The position numbers and the translations under genes are program-made. The notes under the pieces were generated by a model. It saw only the letters and a list, made by a program, of their open reading frames with translations, searched no databases and had not been told where the DNA came from. DNA of 64,000 nt from Pseudomonas sp. J452. Lineage in GTDB: Bacteria > Pseudomonadota > Gammaproteobacteria > Pseudomonadales > Pseudomonadaceae. The stretch spans positions 2,604,001 through 2,668,000 of the forward strand of contig NZ_CP088294.1 in the NCBI RefSeq assembly GCF_024666525.1. The letters are read 5' to 3'. Each line of letters begins with the position of its first letter. Positions within the stretch are counted from its first letter, which is position 1. Positions 43,918-55,043 of this stretch are shown one piece after another.

Positions 43918-45486
43918 TCAGGTTTTGAATTTGCCCTTGCCCTTGATCAGCCTGAGAATCTCCGGGTTATTCAGCTGCTCTGCATAACCCAGTGCTGAGA
44001 TACCGCGATACTTCAAGGTGGACAGATTCACTCCGTTTTCCAATAGCAGCTGGACACCTTCCTTGTGCTGGTAGAACACTGGGATGAACGCCACGGGATA
44101 CTCCTGATCGCTGACCAGTTCTGTGGGTTTAGCCCCCAGTGCGATCAGGCGGCGAGCCGATGCTATGTCGTTGTCCATCAGCGCATAGGCGAGGGCATTG
44201 AGGTTGTTGTTGTCCTTGGTGTCGACGCTAATAAACTGTTGTTTCAGTTCATTGAGTACCTTGCTAGTGCTGTCGTGCTTTGACAGTTGATACAGAAGTA
44301 CTGGCGACTCCGGAAAGAAGACTTGGGCTTGTGCCAAATAGGCTTCGCGCTGATCGCCGGATATATTGGCCCAGGCCAGATAGTTTGCGATACCCATAAT
44401 CTGTCGAGATTCAGCAGAGTTGCATCCTGTGTCAATTGCCCGGCGGCTCGCGGAAATTGCGATCTGATAGTCTTCATATTTGGTGATTCTGAAGGCCGCA
44501 TAGTCGGAGTGGAAACAGGGTTGGTTGGGATACTCTTCAGCCCGCTTTGCGTACAGCTCATCTGCTTTAACAAGTCCTTCCCTTGAGTCAAGCAGCTCGA
44601 AAAGCTTGCGGTAGGCATCTAGGCGAGCTCTGTCGAAAGTGTTATATGGGCGAGGGGCGGCGATGGCCTTTAGGTAGATCTCAATGGCTCTCTCGTTGTT
44701 GCTCTGCAATGCATGTAGCTCCCCCCAATTTGCCCATAACCATAGGTTGTGAGTGCCCAGCTTTTCCGCTGTTTTGAACTCCTGCTCCGCTTCGTTGAAG
44801 CGGGCCTGGTGGGTATAAACATAACCAAGAAGTACATGGGAGTTAACGTGGTCTTTCTGCAGTGTGAGGCCGGTCGTTAGGTAATTTTCAGCCTGCTTTA
44901 GGCCCTCGGGGCCCCAGTTGCTCTTCATCGAAATACGGGCTAGTTCAGGATAAGCGTCAACGTATGTAGGCTCTTTAAGGAGGGCTCTTTCGAGGTTCTT
45001 CTTGGCTTGCTGGAGGGTGGCGTTGTTTGCCTGATCAATGAGGTCTACAGCTTCTGTGTAAAGTTCGCTGATTGTCTTTCTGTTGAAATCGCGATTTTGA
45101 TTGTAGTGGTGTGAGTCTGGCCACTCGATCAGATAGTCAGTTTCCTTCTCTATATTCATGGCGCTCTTGCCGTTCTCTAGAAAAGTGTCATTTTCGAGGG
45201 AAACTTTTAATGTGTGGCTGGTAAATGCTTTGTCAGGGGTTGGAGGGCGCTTTATTTCTATTCTGGTCGTGTGTTCGCCTTTTTCTGCCAGGGCTCTCTG
45301 GTCCTCATCATAGTACAGGTGGCTTTTAGGGTCTGGGCTGTTCGCAAGGACACGAATGCTGGGTAGCGCAAGTTCGCTGCCGTTATAGAAATAGGTGACG
45401 TCGGCATAGAGCAGGCCGTCATCTCCTTTGATAACGTCGATGCTTTTGATCTTGCTTTCACCAAGTAGTAAATCTTCCTTTATCAT
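43918..45486 (-). CDS. TPR and ankyrin repeat protein, possibly the body of a membrane-anchored protein
   Basis: The 522-residue product starts at MIKEDLLLGESKIKSIDV with no ribosome site. Residues 1-120 are a beta-rich region of unknown fold (DVTYFYNGSELALPSIRVL). Residues 135-400 carry TPR-like helical repeats (NLERALLKEPTYVDAYPELARI, HVLLGYVYTHQARFNEAEQEF). The last 95 residues are ankyrin-like (NALAYALMDNDIASARRLIALGA; GVQLLLENGVNLSTLKYRGISALGYAEQ). Codon use is AT-richer than neighbours, which suggests transfer. Its ATG overlaps the stop of a 39-residue membrane ORF, so translation depends on that ORF, or the two were once one protein of about 560 residues. Confidence 0.8.
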   Translation of the reverse strand: MIKEDLLLGESKIKSIDVIKGDDGLLYADVTYFYNGSELALPSIRVLANSPDPKSHLYYDEDQRALAEKGEHTTRIEIKRPPTPDKAFTSHTLKVSLENDTFLENGKSAMNIEKETDYLIEWPDSHHYNQNRDFNRKTISELYTEAVDLIDQANNATLQQAKKNLERALLKEPTYVDAYPELARISMKSNWGPEGLKQAENYLTTGLTLQKDHVNSHVLLGYVYTHQARFNEAEQEFKTAEKLGTHNLWLWANWGELHALQSNNERAIEIYLKAIAAPRPYNTFDRARLDAYRKLFELLDSREGLVKADELYAKRAEEYPNQPCFHSDYAAFRITKYEDYQIAISASRRAIDTGCNSAESRQIMGIANYLAWANISGDQREAYLAQAQVFFPESPVLLYQLSKHDSTSKVLNELKQQFISVDTKDNNNLNALAYALMDNDIASARRLIALGAKPTELVSDQEYPVAFIPVFYQHKEGVQLLLENGVNLSTLKYRGISALGYAEQLNNPEILRLIKGKGKFKT

Positions 45487-45602
45487 TGCTTGCGTGGATG
45501 TGCTAGAGGGTGTGGTGAGGGGGGTTGAGAGAATTTAAATATTATTATTCCAATTAGAACCAGGATTACGCTTACTAAGACTATTGTTTTTCGATCCTTC
45601 AT
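45483..45602 (-). CDS. 39-residue single-pass membrane ORF upstream of the TPR-ankyrin gene
   Basis: From the ATG at 45600-45602 the minus strand reads MKDRKTIVLVSVILVLIGII, then IFKFSQPPSPHPLAHPRKQ and a TGA. Positively charged residues followed by 15 hydrophobic ones form an N-in signal anchor; a proline-rich linker follows. GAGG lies one base before the ATG, so initiation is weak. The TGA (45483-45485) overlaps the ATG of the 522-residue ORF as ATGA. It is either a coupled leader peptide or the true N-terminus of that protein separated by a one-base frameshift. Confidence 0.6.
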   Translation of the reverse strand: MKDRKTIVLVSVILVLIGIIIFKFSQPPSPHPLAHPRKQ

Positions 45603-45734
45603 GCCTCGTCCCTATTTTTTGTTGGCCTGATTTTATGCCTGGCTATGCAAGCGTGTTGCTTGATGTTTCGGTTGATGATAGCGAGCGGTTTTTCTTTGCT
45701 CAAGAAAAGGTTGGTTGTGGAACTTTGGCACTCC

Positions 45735-45770
45735 CCAAAAAAAGCCCCGCACTAGGCGGGGCTTTTTTAT
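45735..45770 (-). terminator. Terminator of nrdB, bidirectional
   Basis: AGCCCCGC at 45743-45750, an ACTAG loop and GCGGGGCT at 45756-45763 have A7 on the left and T7 on the right. It is the first terminator past the nrdB stop at 45842. Confidence 0.9.
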
Positions 45771-45841
45771 CTTTTTACGCCCCGAACTGCAAATTCAGGT
45801 AAAGCGCTTACTTATTTATCACTGATCATGGCCAGAGCTGC

Positions 45842-47086
45842 TTAGTCCCAGCTCAACGCCCCACCAGTCTGATACTCAATAACCCGCGTCTCGAAAAAGT
45901 TCTTCTCCTTCTTCAGGTCCATGATCTCCGACATCCACGGGAACGGGTTGCTGGTGCCCGGGTACTCTTCCTTCAGACCGATCTGGGTCAGACGACGGTT
46001 GGCGATGAACTTGAGGTAGTCCTCCATCATCGCCGCGTTCATGCCCAGTACGCCGCGCGGCATGGTGTCACGCGCGTATTCGATTTCCAGCTGAGTGCCC
46101 TGCAGGATCATCTGGGTCGCTTCGTCCTTCATCGCGGCGTCCCACAGGTGCGGGTTCTCGATCTTGATCTGGTTGATCACGTCGATGCCGAAGTTCAGGT
46201 GCATGGATTCGTCGCGCAGGATGTACTGGAACTGCTCGGCGGTGCCGGTCATCTTGTTGCGGCGGCCCATGGAGAGGATCTGGGTGAAGCCGCAGTAGAA
46301 GAAGATGCCTTCCAGAACGCAGTAGTAGGCGATCAGGTTGCGCAGGAACTGGCGGTCGGTGTCCGGGGTGCCGGTTTCGAACTTCGGATCAGAGATCGAG
46401 CGGGTGTATTTCAGGCCCCAGGAGGCCTTCTTCGCCACGCTCGGGATCTCGTGGTACATGTTGAAGATCTCGCCTTCATCCATGCCCAGCGACTCGATGC
46501 AGTACTGGTAGGCGTGGGTGTGGATGGCTTCCTCGAAGGCCTGGCGCAGGATGTACTGGCGGCACTCGGGGTTGGTGATCAGGCGGTACACGGCCAGTAC
46601 CAGGTTGTTGGCAACCAGGCTGTCGGCGGTGGAGAAGAAGCCGAGGTTGCGCATGACGATGCGGCGCTCGTCTTCGCTGAGGCCGTCCTTGCTCTTCCAC
46701 AGAGCAATGTCGGCGTTCATGTTCACTTCCTGCGGCATCCAGTGGTTGGCGCAACCATCCAGATACTTCTGCCAGGCCCAGTCGTACTTGAAGGGTACGA
46801 GCTGGTTGAGGTCGGCACGGGCGTTGATCATCTGCTTGTCGCCGACGTGTACGCGGGCGCTGGTGCCGGCGAGGTCGTCGAGGCCTTCCTGGATGTCCAG
46901 GTCGTTCAGGGCCTTCTTGGCGCGGGCGATGGCGTCCGAGTCGTTGGCGTCTACGGCGCGGGCTTCCTGTACGGAACCGGCGGCTTCGTCGTCGAGCTTG
47001 TCGATGGCTGCGCCAACTACAGCGGCGGCGGGTGCGGCAGCAGCTTCTGCGCCGTCTTCCTTATCGAATTCGTCCCAGCTGAGCAT
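45842..47086 (-). CDS. nrdB: Class Ia ribonucleotide reductase beta subunit
   Basis: Starting at [12 protein letters not shown], seven bases after AGGAG, gives 414 residues; an upstream in-frame ATG at 47107 is less likely. The first 70 residues are an Ala- and Asp-rich extension found in Pseudomonas NrdB. The di-iron helices include [16 protein letters not shown] and [13 protein letters not shown]. The protein houses the tyrosyl radical that it passes to NrdA for reducing ribonucleotides. It lies 405 bp downstream of nrdA on the same strand, with repeats and hairpins between, which allows different subunit levels. Confidence 0.96.
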   Translation of the reverse strand: MLSWDEFDKEDGAEAAAAPAAAVVGAAIDKLDDEAAGSVQEARAVDANDSDAIARAKKALNDLDIQEGLDDLAGTSARVHVGDKQMINARADLNQLVPFKYDWAWQKYLDGCANHWMPQEVNMNADIALWKSKDGLSEDERRIVMRNLGFFSTADSLVANNLVLAVYRLITNPECRQYILRQAFEEAIHTHAYQYCIESLGMDEGEIFNMYHEIPSVAKKASWGLKYTRSISDPKFETGTPDTDRQFLRNLIAYYCVLEGIFFYCGFTQILSMGRRNKMTGTAEQFQYILRDESMHLNFGIDVINQIKIENPHLWDAAMKDEATQMILQGTQLEIEYARDTMPRGVLGMNAAMMEDYLKFIANRRLTQIGLKEEYPGTSNPFPWMSEIMDLKKEKNFFETRVIEYQTGGALSWD

Positions 47087-47277
47087 GGTGGTCTCCTGCT
47101 TGGTCATCAGGCCGGACTTTGTGCGGCCTGGATGAATATCCAGTGATTCTGATTATGTTCCGTTGCGGTGTGCACGCAAGGCTAAAACTGTGCCGCCTGT
47201 CTGGGCGGCGTCCCGCGCCAGTGGGCTGGCGCGGGGCGGTTATTCGTGGGGGGAGGGTGGCTCGGGGTTGCCGGGCC

Positions 47278-47314
47278 CCCTCTCCCTAACCCTCTCCCCG
47301 AGGGGAGAGGGGAC
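47278..47314. repeat. Composite REP, CCCTCTCCC type, short copy
   Basis: CCCTCTCCCTAACCCTCTCC is followed by its inverted partner GGGGAGAGGGG. The flank GGACTG...CAGTCCGTGTTGC resembles that of copy 1 at 24044. Confidence 0.75.
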
Positions 47315-47325
47315 TGGAAGCAGTC

Positions 47326-47361
47326 CGTGTTGCTTGTGGCTTTTCTACCTTAAGCAACACG
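47326..47361. other. 10 bp perfect inverted repeat in the nrdA-nrdB gap
   Basis: CGTGTTGCTT (47326-47335) and AAGCAACACG (47352-47361) enclose 16 bases. It could form an RNA hairpin in the nrd transcript ahead of nrdB. Confidence 0.6.
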
Positions 47362-47383
47362 CAGTAAGCGCGAAACTGAGCGA

Positions 47384-47481
47384 GTGAGCGCTAGGCGCCT
47401 GGCAGGTTGGAGCCCCTGAGCGTACTGCTGTACGTGATGGGGTCCGACCTGCCGGGCAACGACGCGGGCGCCGCTCAGCTT
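47384..47481 (+). ncRNA. Candidate structured RNA in the nrdA-nrdB gap
   Basis: Nested complementary arms can be traced by eye. GAGCG and GGCGCC pair with GGCGCC and CGCTC as the outer stem. GGCAGGT (47401-47407) pairs with ACCTGCC (47447-47453), GGA with TCC, and CCCC (47413-47416) with GGGG (47439-47442). CGTAC (47421-47425) pairs with GTACG (47430-47434) around a TGCT loop. The four mismatches between the last two stems are U-U, G-A, A-G and G-U on the plus strand. These are stable only in that polarity, hinting at an RNA antisense to nrd. No promoter or terminator is clear. Confidence 0.4.
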
Positions 47482-47491
47482 CGTGCGTACC

Positions 47492-50374
<2,883 letters not shown>

Positions 50375-50540
50375 GGAGGTCTCCGTGTTTTTCTTAATTG
50401 TTAGTTGGGCGCTTAGCAATAGATTGCTACGCCGTACCGCCGTTCATTCCATTTCAACAACGCCGCGCGGACGGCAGTGAGGCCGGGCGCGCGGGACTTG
50501 CAAAACTGACAGGAAGGTACGACCAAGCGCCTTCCTGGCT

Positions 50541-50592
50541 CTTCAAGTCTTGTGCCAGCAATCAGGCTGGCACCACTAGATGTTGTGTCACG
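50541..50592 (-). promoter_or_regulatory. Candidate NrdR box pair upstream of nrdA
   Basis: CACTAGATGTTGTGTC (from 50573) resembles the NrdR box, and CTTCAAGTCTTGTGCC (from 50541) is a weaker match. Their TTGTG cores are 33 bp apart, three helical turns, as in known NrdR targets. They lie about 170-220 bp before the nrdA ATG. Confidence 0.45.
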
Positions 50593-50847
50593 CTGCCTGG
50601 GGCTGCGTGCGCCGATCAGGACGCCCTCGCTCTGCTGGCGGTACAGGGTCCTGCTCTGAATCGATGGAGCTAAAGCGTTTAACTGAGCGGTCATCTGCAC
50701 TTTTTCAGTTCGGGGTGTGGACTGTTTCGGGGCAAATGTGCTTGGGTTGTTTCCGGGGCAAAAACCCAACATGTAGGTGTTTGTCGCGCTGGGGATACAA
50801 GATAGTGCGGTGCTCGGGCGAAGGCAAGCCGATAAAACTTGGCAGCC

Positions 50848-50868
50848 TGTGGATAAATCTGTGGGTTA
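50848..50868 (-). promoter_or_regulatory. DnaA box and a degenerate second box upstream of nrdA
   Basis: The minus strand of 50848-50856 reads TTATCCACA, the consensus DnaA box. A looser copy, TAACCCACA, is at 50860-50868. E. coli nrdAB is also bound by DnaA, so coupling to replication is plausible. The rest of the 788 bp gap 50375-51162 shows no gene; a 119-codon open frame there looks spurious. Confidence 0.5.
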
Positions 50869-51162
50869 CTTTGGGGTAAGTTTCGCCAGCCCCCGCGCTT
50901 GCTGGGGTCGCCCCCCTTACACCGTTCGTCGAGCCTGACTGAGCTTTTTTGCCGTTCCTTAACGTGACTTTTTAGTCAATCACACAAACACAATATGTAG
51001 GGTTTTTCTCGTTGCTTCTGGCGCGCTCTGTGCAAGCGCGTCGGCGCCTCTAACGGTGCCCTTGCGCTGCTGGGCATAGATGCTGGCGATTGCGCCTTTG
51101 CCGGGGCGGCGTTGCTACAATGCCGGCCTGATTGGCAGTCGTAAGCAGTTATTGGAGGGCGT

Positions 51163-51885
51163 GTGGAGCAAGAAGCCTGGCAAATCCTGATCGTCGAGGA
51201 CGACCAGCGCCTGGCCGAGTTGACCCGGGAATACCTGGAGAGCAACGGCCTGAAGGTGGCGATCGAATCCGATGGGGCCAAGGCGGCGGCGCGCATCCTC
51301 AAGGAGCAGCCGGATCTGGTGGTACTCGACCTGATGCTGCCCGGCGAGGATGGTTTGTCCATCTGCCGCAAGGTGCGTGGCCAGTACGACGGGCCGATCC
51401 TGATGCTCACCGCGCGCACCGACGACATGGATGAAGTGCTCGGCCTGGAAATGGGCGCCGACGACTATGTGTGCAAGCCGGTGCGTCCGCGCGTGTTGCT
51501 GGCGCGCATCCGCGCGCTGCTGCGGCGCCGCGAGGGGCATGCCGAGGCGGGGGTGGAGAGCCAGCGGCGCTTGCAGTTCGGCCAACTGGTGATCGACAGC
51601 GCCATGCGCGAGGCCTGGCTGCGTGAGCAGAGCATCGAGCTGACCAGCGCCGAGTTCGACCTGCTCTGGCTGCTGGCGGCCAACGCCGGGCGCATCCTCT
51701 CCCGTGAGGAGATCTTCACCGCCCTGCGCGGCATCGAGTACGACGGCCAGGATCGCTCCATCGATGTGCGCATCTCGCGCATCCGCCCGAAGATCGGTGA
51801 CGACCCGATGCACCCGCGCCTGATCAAGACCGTGCGCAGCAAGGGCTACCTGTTCGTCGCCGAGGCGGCCGAGGGCCTGTCTTGA
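51163..51885 (+). CDS. OmpR-family response regulator (RstA-like)
   Basis: A GTG at 51163, preceded by TTGGAGG, gives 240 residues. The receiver domain (1-125) has the acidic pair in IVEDDQ, phospho-acceptor D56 in VVLDLMLPGEDG, and the conserved lysine in YVCKPVRPR. The C-terminal winged helix spans about 140-235 (LTSAEFDLLWLLAANAGRILSREEI; RSIDVRISRIRPKIGDDP). It is followed, after a REP insert, by its sensor kinase. The pair next to nrdA corresponds to PAO1 PA1157/PA1158. The stimulus is unknown. Confidence 0.93.
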   Translation: MEQEAWQILIVEDDQRLAELTREYLESNGLKVAIESDGAKAAARILKEQPDLVVLDLMLPGEDGLSICRKVRGQYDGPILMLTARTDDMDEVLGLEMGADDYVCKPVRPRVLLARIRALLRRREGHAEAGVESQRRLQFGQLVIDSAMREAWLREQSIELTSAEFDLLWLLAANAGRILSREEIFTALRGIEYDGQDRSIDVRISRIRPKIGDDPMHPRLIKTVRSKGYLFVAEAAEGLS

Positions 51886-51935
51886 GGCGTGCCGTCTGTG
51901 GCCATGCCGCAGGGCTTGCAGGCACTGTGGTTCTG

Positions 51936-51990
51936 CGTAGGGCGGGTGAAACCCGCGGCGTTGGAAAACGCGGGTTTCACCCGCCCTACG
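51936..51990. repeat. REP pair between response regulator and kinase genes
   Basis: Inverted 22 bp copies of the CGTAGGGCGGGTGAAACC unit enclose 11 bp, the same arrangement as at 16256-16310. It lies inside what should be one operon. Confidence 0.88.
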
Positions 51991-52030
51991 CCTTGAGTTG
52001 CGCCGCGCGGCTGGTCGGGGTATTGGCGCA

Positions 52031-53650
52031 ATGAACTCGATCTTCCTGCGCATCTATGGCGGCATCATCGCCGCCCTGGTGCTGGTGGCGCTGCTCGGCG
52101 TGGGCGTGCTGCAGCTGACCAACGAGGTGCGCAGCGATCAGTACCGCGAGCAACTGGCGCGCGGCACCTTCCGTTTGATGGCCGACAACCTTGAGCGCAT
52201 GGAGTCGGTCGACCGGCGCCGTGCGCTGGTGACCTGGAGCCGCCTGCTCGGCGTGCCGCTGGCTCTTGAGTCGCTCAAGGCTGAACCTCTGGATGGCCGC
52301 TCGCGTGGCCTGCTGCTGCGCGGCCAGGTCCTGGTGGAGCAGACCGGCCCGCATGCGGCGCGGGTCTACAGCCTGGTCAGTGAGCAGGAGCAGCTGGTGC
52401 TGACCACCGAGGTGGAGCAGATCAGCGAGCAGCTGGCGCGGGCCACCGTCTACCTGCTGATGGACGAGCTGGTGCGCTATCCGATCGTCGAGCAGCCCAG
52501 GCGCCTGGCTGCGTTGAAGGCGGAGAAGAACTTCGGTTTCGACCTGCGCCTGGTCACTCTGGAAAAGGTCGACCTCGACGACGACCAGCAGCGCCGGGTG
52601 GACGAGGGCGACACGGTGCTGGCGCTGGGCAAGGGCGGCGACTCGATCCGCGTGATCGCCGGCATGGTCGGTACGCCCTGGGTGCTGGAAGTCGGCCCGC
52701 TGTACCAGATGAACCCTTACCCGACCGAACTGCTGGTGCTGGTCGGCGTGCTCGGCCTGAGCCTGACCGGCTTGATCCTCTATTTATTGGTGCGTCGCCT
52801 GGAGCGCCGCCTGCTCGGTCTGGAAAGCGCCGCCGCGCGGATCGCCAACGGCCATCTGGATGCCCGCGTGCCGACCCGTGGCGCCGACTCGGTGGGGCGC
52901 CTGGCATCCACCTTCAACGCCATGGCCGAGCAGTTGCAGCGCCTGCTGGGCATCCAGCGCGAGATGGTGCGTGCGGTGTCCCACGAGTTGCGCACACCGG
53001 TGGCGCGCCTGCGCTTCGGTTTGGAGATGATCGGCGACGCGCAAACCGACCAGGCCCGGCGCAAATACATGGACGGCATGGACGGCGACATTCAGGAGCT
53101 CGACAAGCTGGTCGACGAGATGCTGGTCTATGCGCGCCTGGAGCAGGGGTCGCCGGAACTGCACTACCAGCAGGTCGACCTGCATGCGCTGCTCGAACAG
53201 GTGATCGACGAACTGGCGCCGTTGCGCGCCAGCGTGCGGGTCGAGCTGGGCCAGTCGCAGGATGCGCCGGATGGCAGCGGGGCACGGGTCGAGGCCGAGC
53301 CGCGCTATCTGCACCGCGCCCTGCAGAATCTGGTGAGCAACGCCATGCGCCACGCCGATTCACGGGTGCGGCTGAGCTACCGCATCGGCCATCGGCGTTG
53401 CCGGATCGATGTCGAGGACGATGGCCCGGGTGTGCCGGAAGAGGCCTGGGAGCGCATCTTCACGCCGTTCCTGCGTCTGGACGACAGCCGTACCCGCGCC
53501 TCCGGCGGGCACGGCCTGGGTCTGTCCATCGTGCGGCGGATCATCTACTGGCACACCGGTCGTGCCCATGTCGGGCGTAGCGCCGGCTTGGGCGGCGCGC
53601 AGTTCAGCCTGGTCTGGCCAAAGCAGCAGGAAGGCGCGGAGCGGGCATAA
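52031..53650 (+). CDS. Sensor histidine kinase (RstB-like)
   Basis: The 539-residue protein starts at MNSIFLRIYGGIIAAL. Helices at about 7-29 and 232-255 enclose a periplasmic domain of about 200 residues. A HAMP linker (RRLERRLLGLESAAARIANGHLDARV) follows. The HisKA motif VSHELRTPVARLRFGLEMI has H318. ATPase boxes are NLVSNAMRHADSRV, DDGPGVPEEAWERIF and GGHGLGLSIVRRI. It should phosphorylate the regulator encoded 145 bp upstream. The REP pair between them may lower kinase expression relative to the regulator. Confidence 0.93.
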   Translation: MNSIFLRIYGGIIAALVLVALLGVGVLQLTNEVRSDQYREQLARGTFRLMADNLERMESVDRRRALVTWSRLLGVPLALESLKAEPLDGRSRGLLLRGQVLVEQTGPHAARVYSLVSEQEQLVLTTEVEQISEQLARATVYLLMDELVRYPIVEQPRRLAALKAEKNFGFDLRLVTLEKVDLDDDQQRRVDEGDTVLALGKGGDSIRVIAGMVGTPWVLEVGPLYQMNPYPTELLVLVGVLGLSLTGLILYLLVRRLERRLLGLESAAARIANGHLDARVPTRGADSVGRLASTFNAMAEQLQRLLGIQREMVRAVSHELRTPVARLRFGLEMIGDAQTDQARRKYMDGMDGDIQELDKLVDEMLVYARLEQGSPELHYQQVDLHALLEQVIDELAPLRASVRVELGQSQDAPDGSGARVEAEPRYLHRALQNLVSNAMRHADSRVRLSYRIGHRRCRIDVEDDGPGVPEEAWERIFTPFLRLDDSRTRASGGHGLGLSIVRRIIYWHTGRAHVGRSAGLGGAQFSLVWPKQQEGAERA

Positions 53651-53701
53651 AGATTGTTTAGGGTCGTTTGCGATAAGTAGATCCGGCGCGCAGTGCTTGT
53701 G

Positions 53702-53842
53702 CCCCCTCTCCCGTTTACGGGAGAGGGCTGGGGAGAGGGTGAGCTGGCCTTCACTCTCTCCCCCGGCTCCTCGGTTTTGGCTTCCTGCTTCACCCTAACT
53801 CCTGCATCCATGCAGTCGTCTCCCACAAGTGGGAGAGGGGAG
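53702..53842. repeat. Composite REP element, CCCTCTCCC type, copy 2
   Basis: Compared with copy 1 (23889), the core is inverted: here CTCCTGCATCCATGCAGTCG precedes the CTCCCACAAGTGGGAG end. The CTCTCCCGTTTACGGGAGAG arm is on the left. It fills most of gap 53651-53953; the first 50 bases resemble an end of the 140-190 bp palindromic element (GATTGTTTAGGGTC). Confidence 0.8.
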
Positions 53843-53953
53843 GAAGCTACCGTTCGGCGCCCTTCATCAAACTGTCACGCTTCTGTGGCAGCGCGCTGCA
53901 ACAAACGTCCGCACACTCGCGCTTCACTGGGGTTCTGCGTGTTGGTGTTGGCT

Positions 53954-54970
53954 ATGCGTGCGTTGCTTTTCCTTGTCGCGCTGTTGTGCGGCGTGCCGTC
54001 TATGGCGGCGTCCCGTTGCGATGTTCAGGTGCCGGTGGCCATGGCCAGCGTCGGCGAGGTGCGCCTGGCTTATCAGAGCATCGGCCGCGACAGCGATCCG
54101 GCCCTGCTGCTGTTGATGGGGCTGGGTGGGCAGCTGATCCACTGGCCGGACGAGGTGGTGGCGCGCCTGTGTGGCCAGGGCTTTCGGGTGATTCGTTTCG
54201 ACAACCGCGATGTCGGCCTGTCCACCTGGCAGGGCCAGCCGCCGAGCGCCAATCTGGCCTATGGCGTGCTGAGTTATCGCCTGGGTCTGGACGTCAGCGC
54301 GCCTTACAGCCTGCGTGATATGGCCGGCGACAGCCTGGGCCTGATGGATGCCCTGGGCATCCAGCGCTTCCATATCCTGGGTGCGAGCATGGGCGGGATG
54401 ATCGCCCAGCACATGGCCGACCTGGCGCCGCAGCGGGTGGAGAGCCTGACCCTGCTGATGACCAGTTCCGGTGCGCCGGGACTGCCGGCACCGCAGGCGG
54501 CCCTGCTGGAGTTGCTGGCCCAGCGCGAGGCGCCGGACCGTGAAGCGGCCATTGCCCAGCAGGCGACCTTGCTTGCCGCCCTTGGCAGTCCACGCATCGA
54601 CAGCAACCTGGCGGGCCTGCGCCGTGAGGCTGCGCGTTCCTATGACCGCGCGTTCAATCCGCAAGGCGTGCAGCGGCAGATCCTGGCGATTCTCGCCGAA
54701 CCGAGCCGGGTCGAGCTGCTCAAGCGCCTGCGCGTGCCGACCCTGGTGGTGCATGGCACGGCCGATCCGCTGCTGCCGGTGATGCATGGCGTGCATGTGG
54801 CGGCACATATAAAGGACAGCCAGCTGAAGCTGATTCCCGGCCTGGCCCATCGTTTCCAGGGGGCCTTCAAGGAGCCTTTGCTGGCGGCGGTGTTGCCGCA
54901 CTTACGGGCGCATCGCCTGGACGGGCAGCAGTTGGCCCAATGGCAGGGTGCAGAGGGTTCACCTCTGTAG
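53954..54970 (+). CDS. Exported alpha/beta-hydrolase
   Basis: The 338-residue product starts at MRALLFLVALLCGVPSMAAS, a signal peptide, so it acts in the periplasm or beyond; no strong ribosome site is seen. The fold is clear: an oxyanion loop MGLGGQLIHW, nucleophile S145 in GASMGG, acid in HGTADPLLP and histidine in PGLAHRF. Cytoplasmic relatives include aclacinomycin methylesterase RdmC-like hydrolases. Export and unknown substrate leave its role open. It is the only gene between the kinase and glpD. Confidence 0.85.
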   Translation: MRALLFLVALLCGVPSMAASRCDVQVPVAMASVGEVRLAYQSIGRDSDPALLLLMGLGGQLIHWPDEVVARLCGQGFRVIRFDNRDVGLSTWQGQPPSANLAYGVLSYRLGLDVSAPYSLRDMAGDSLGLMDALGIQRFHILGASMGGMIAQHMADLAPQRVESLTLLMTSSGAPGLPAPQAALLELLAQREAPDREAAIAQQATLLAALGSPRIDSNLAGLRREAARSYDRAFNPQGVQRQILAILAEPSRVELLKRLRVPTLVVHGTADPLLPVMHGVHVAAHIKDSQLKLIPGLAHRFQGAFKEPLLAAVLPHLRAHRLDGQQLAQWQGAEGSPL

Positions 54971-55033
54971 GAGCGAGCTCTGCTCGCGAAGCCTTTGTGC
55001 GGCCAATATTCGCGAGCAGAGCTCGCTCCTACA
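54966..55033. repeat. REP pair, TGTAGGAGCGAGCTCTGCTC variant
   Basis: Inverted copies of TGTAGGAGCGAGCTCTGCTC enclose about 20 bp. Its first bases overlap the hydrolase stop codon, and the pair ends 10 bp before the convergent glpD stop. Confidence 0.88.
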
Positions 55034-55043
55034 GCGAATCTTT

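Noticed and set aside
45584..45802. A 72-codon plus-strand frame over the nrdB terminator
   Set aside because: It reads through a bidirectional terminator and overlaps the start of the 39-residue ORF on the other strand; no ribosome site.
50413..50772. A 119-codon open frame upstream of nrdA
   Set aside because: It covers the NrdR-like boxes, overlaps the nrdA leader, has no ribosome site and low-complexity content.
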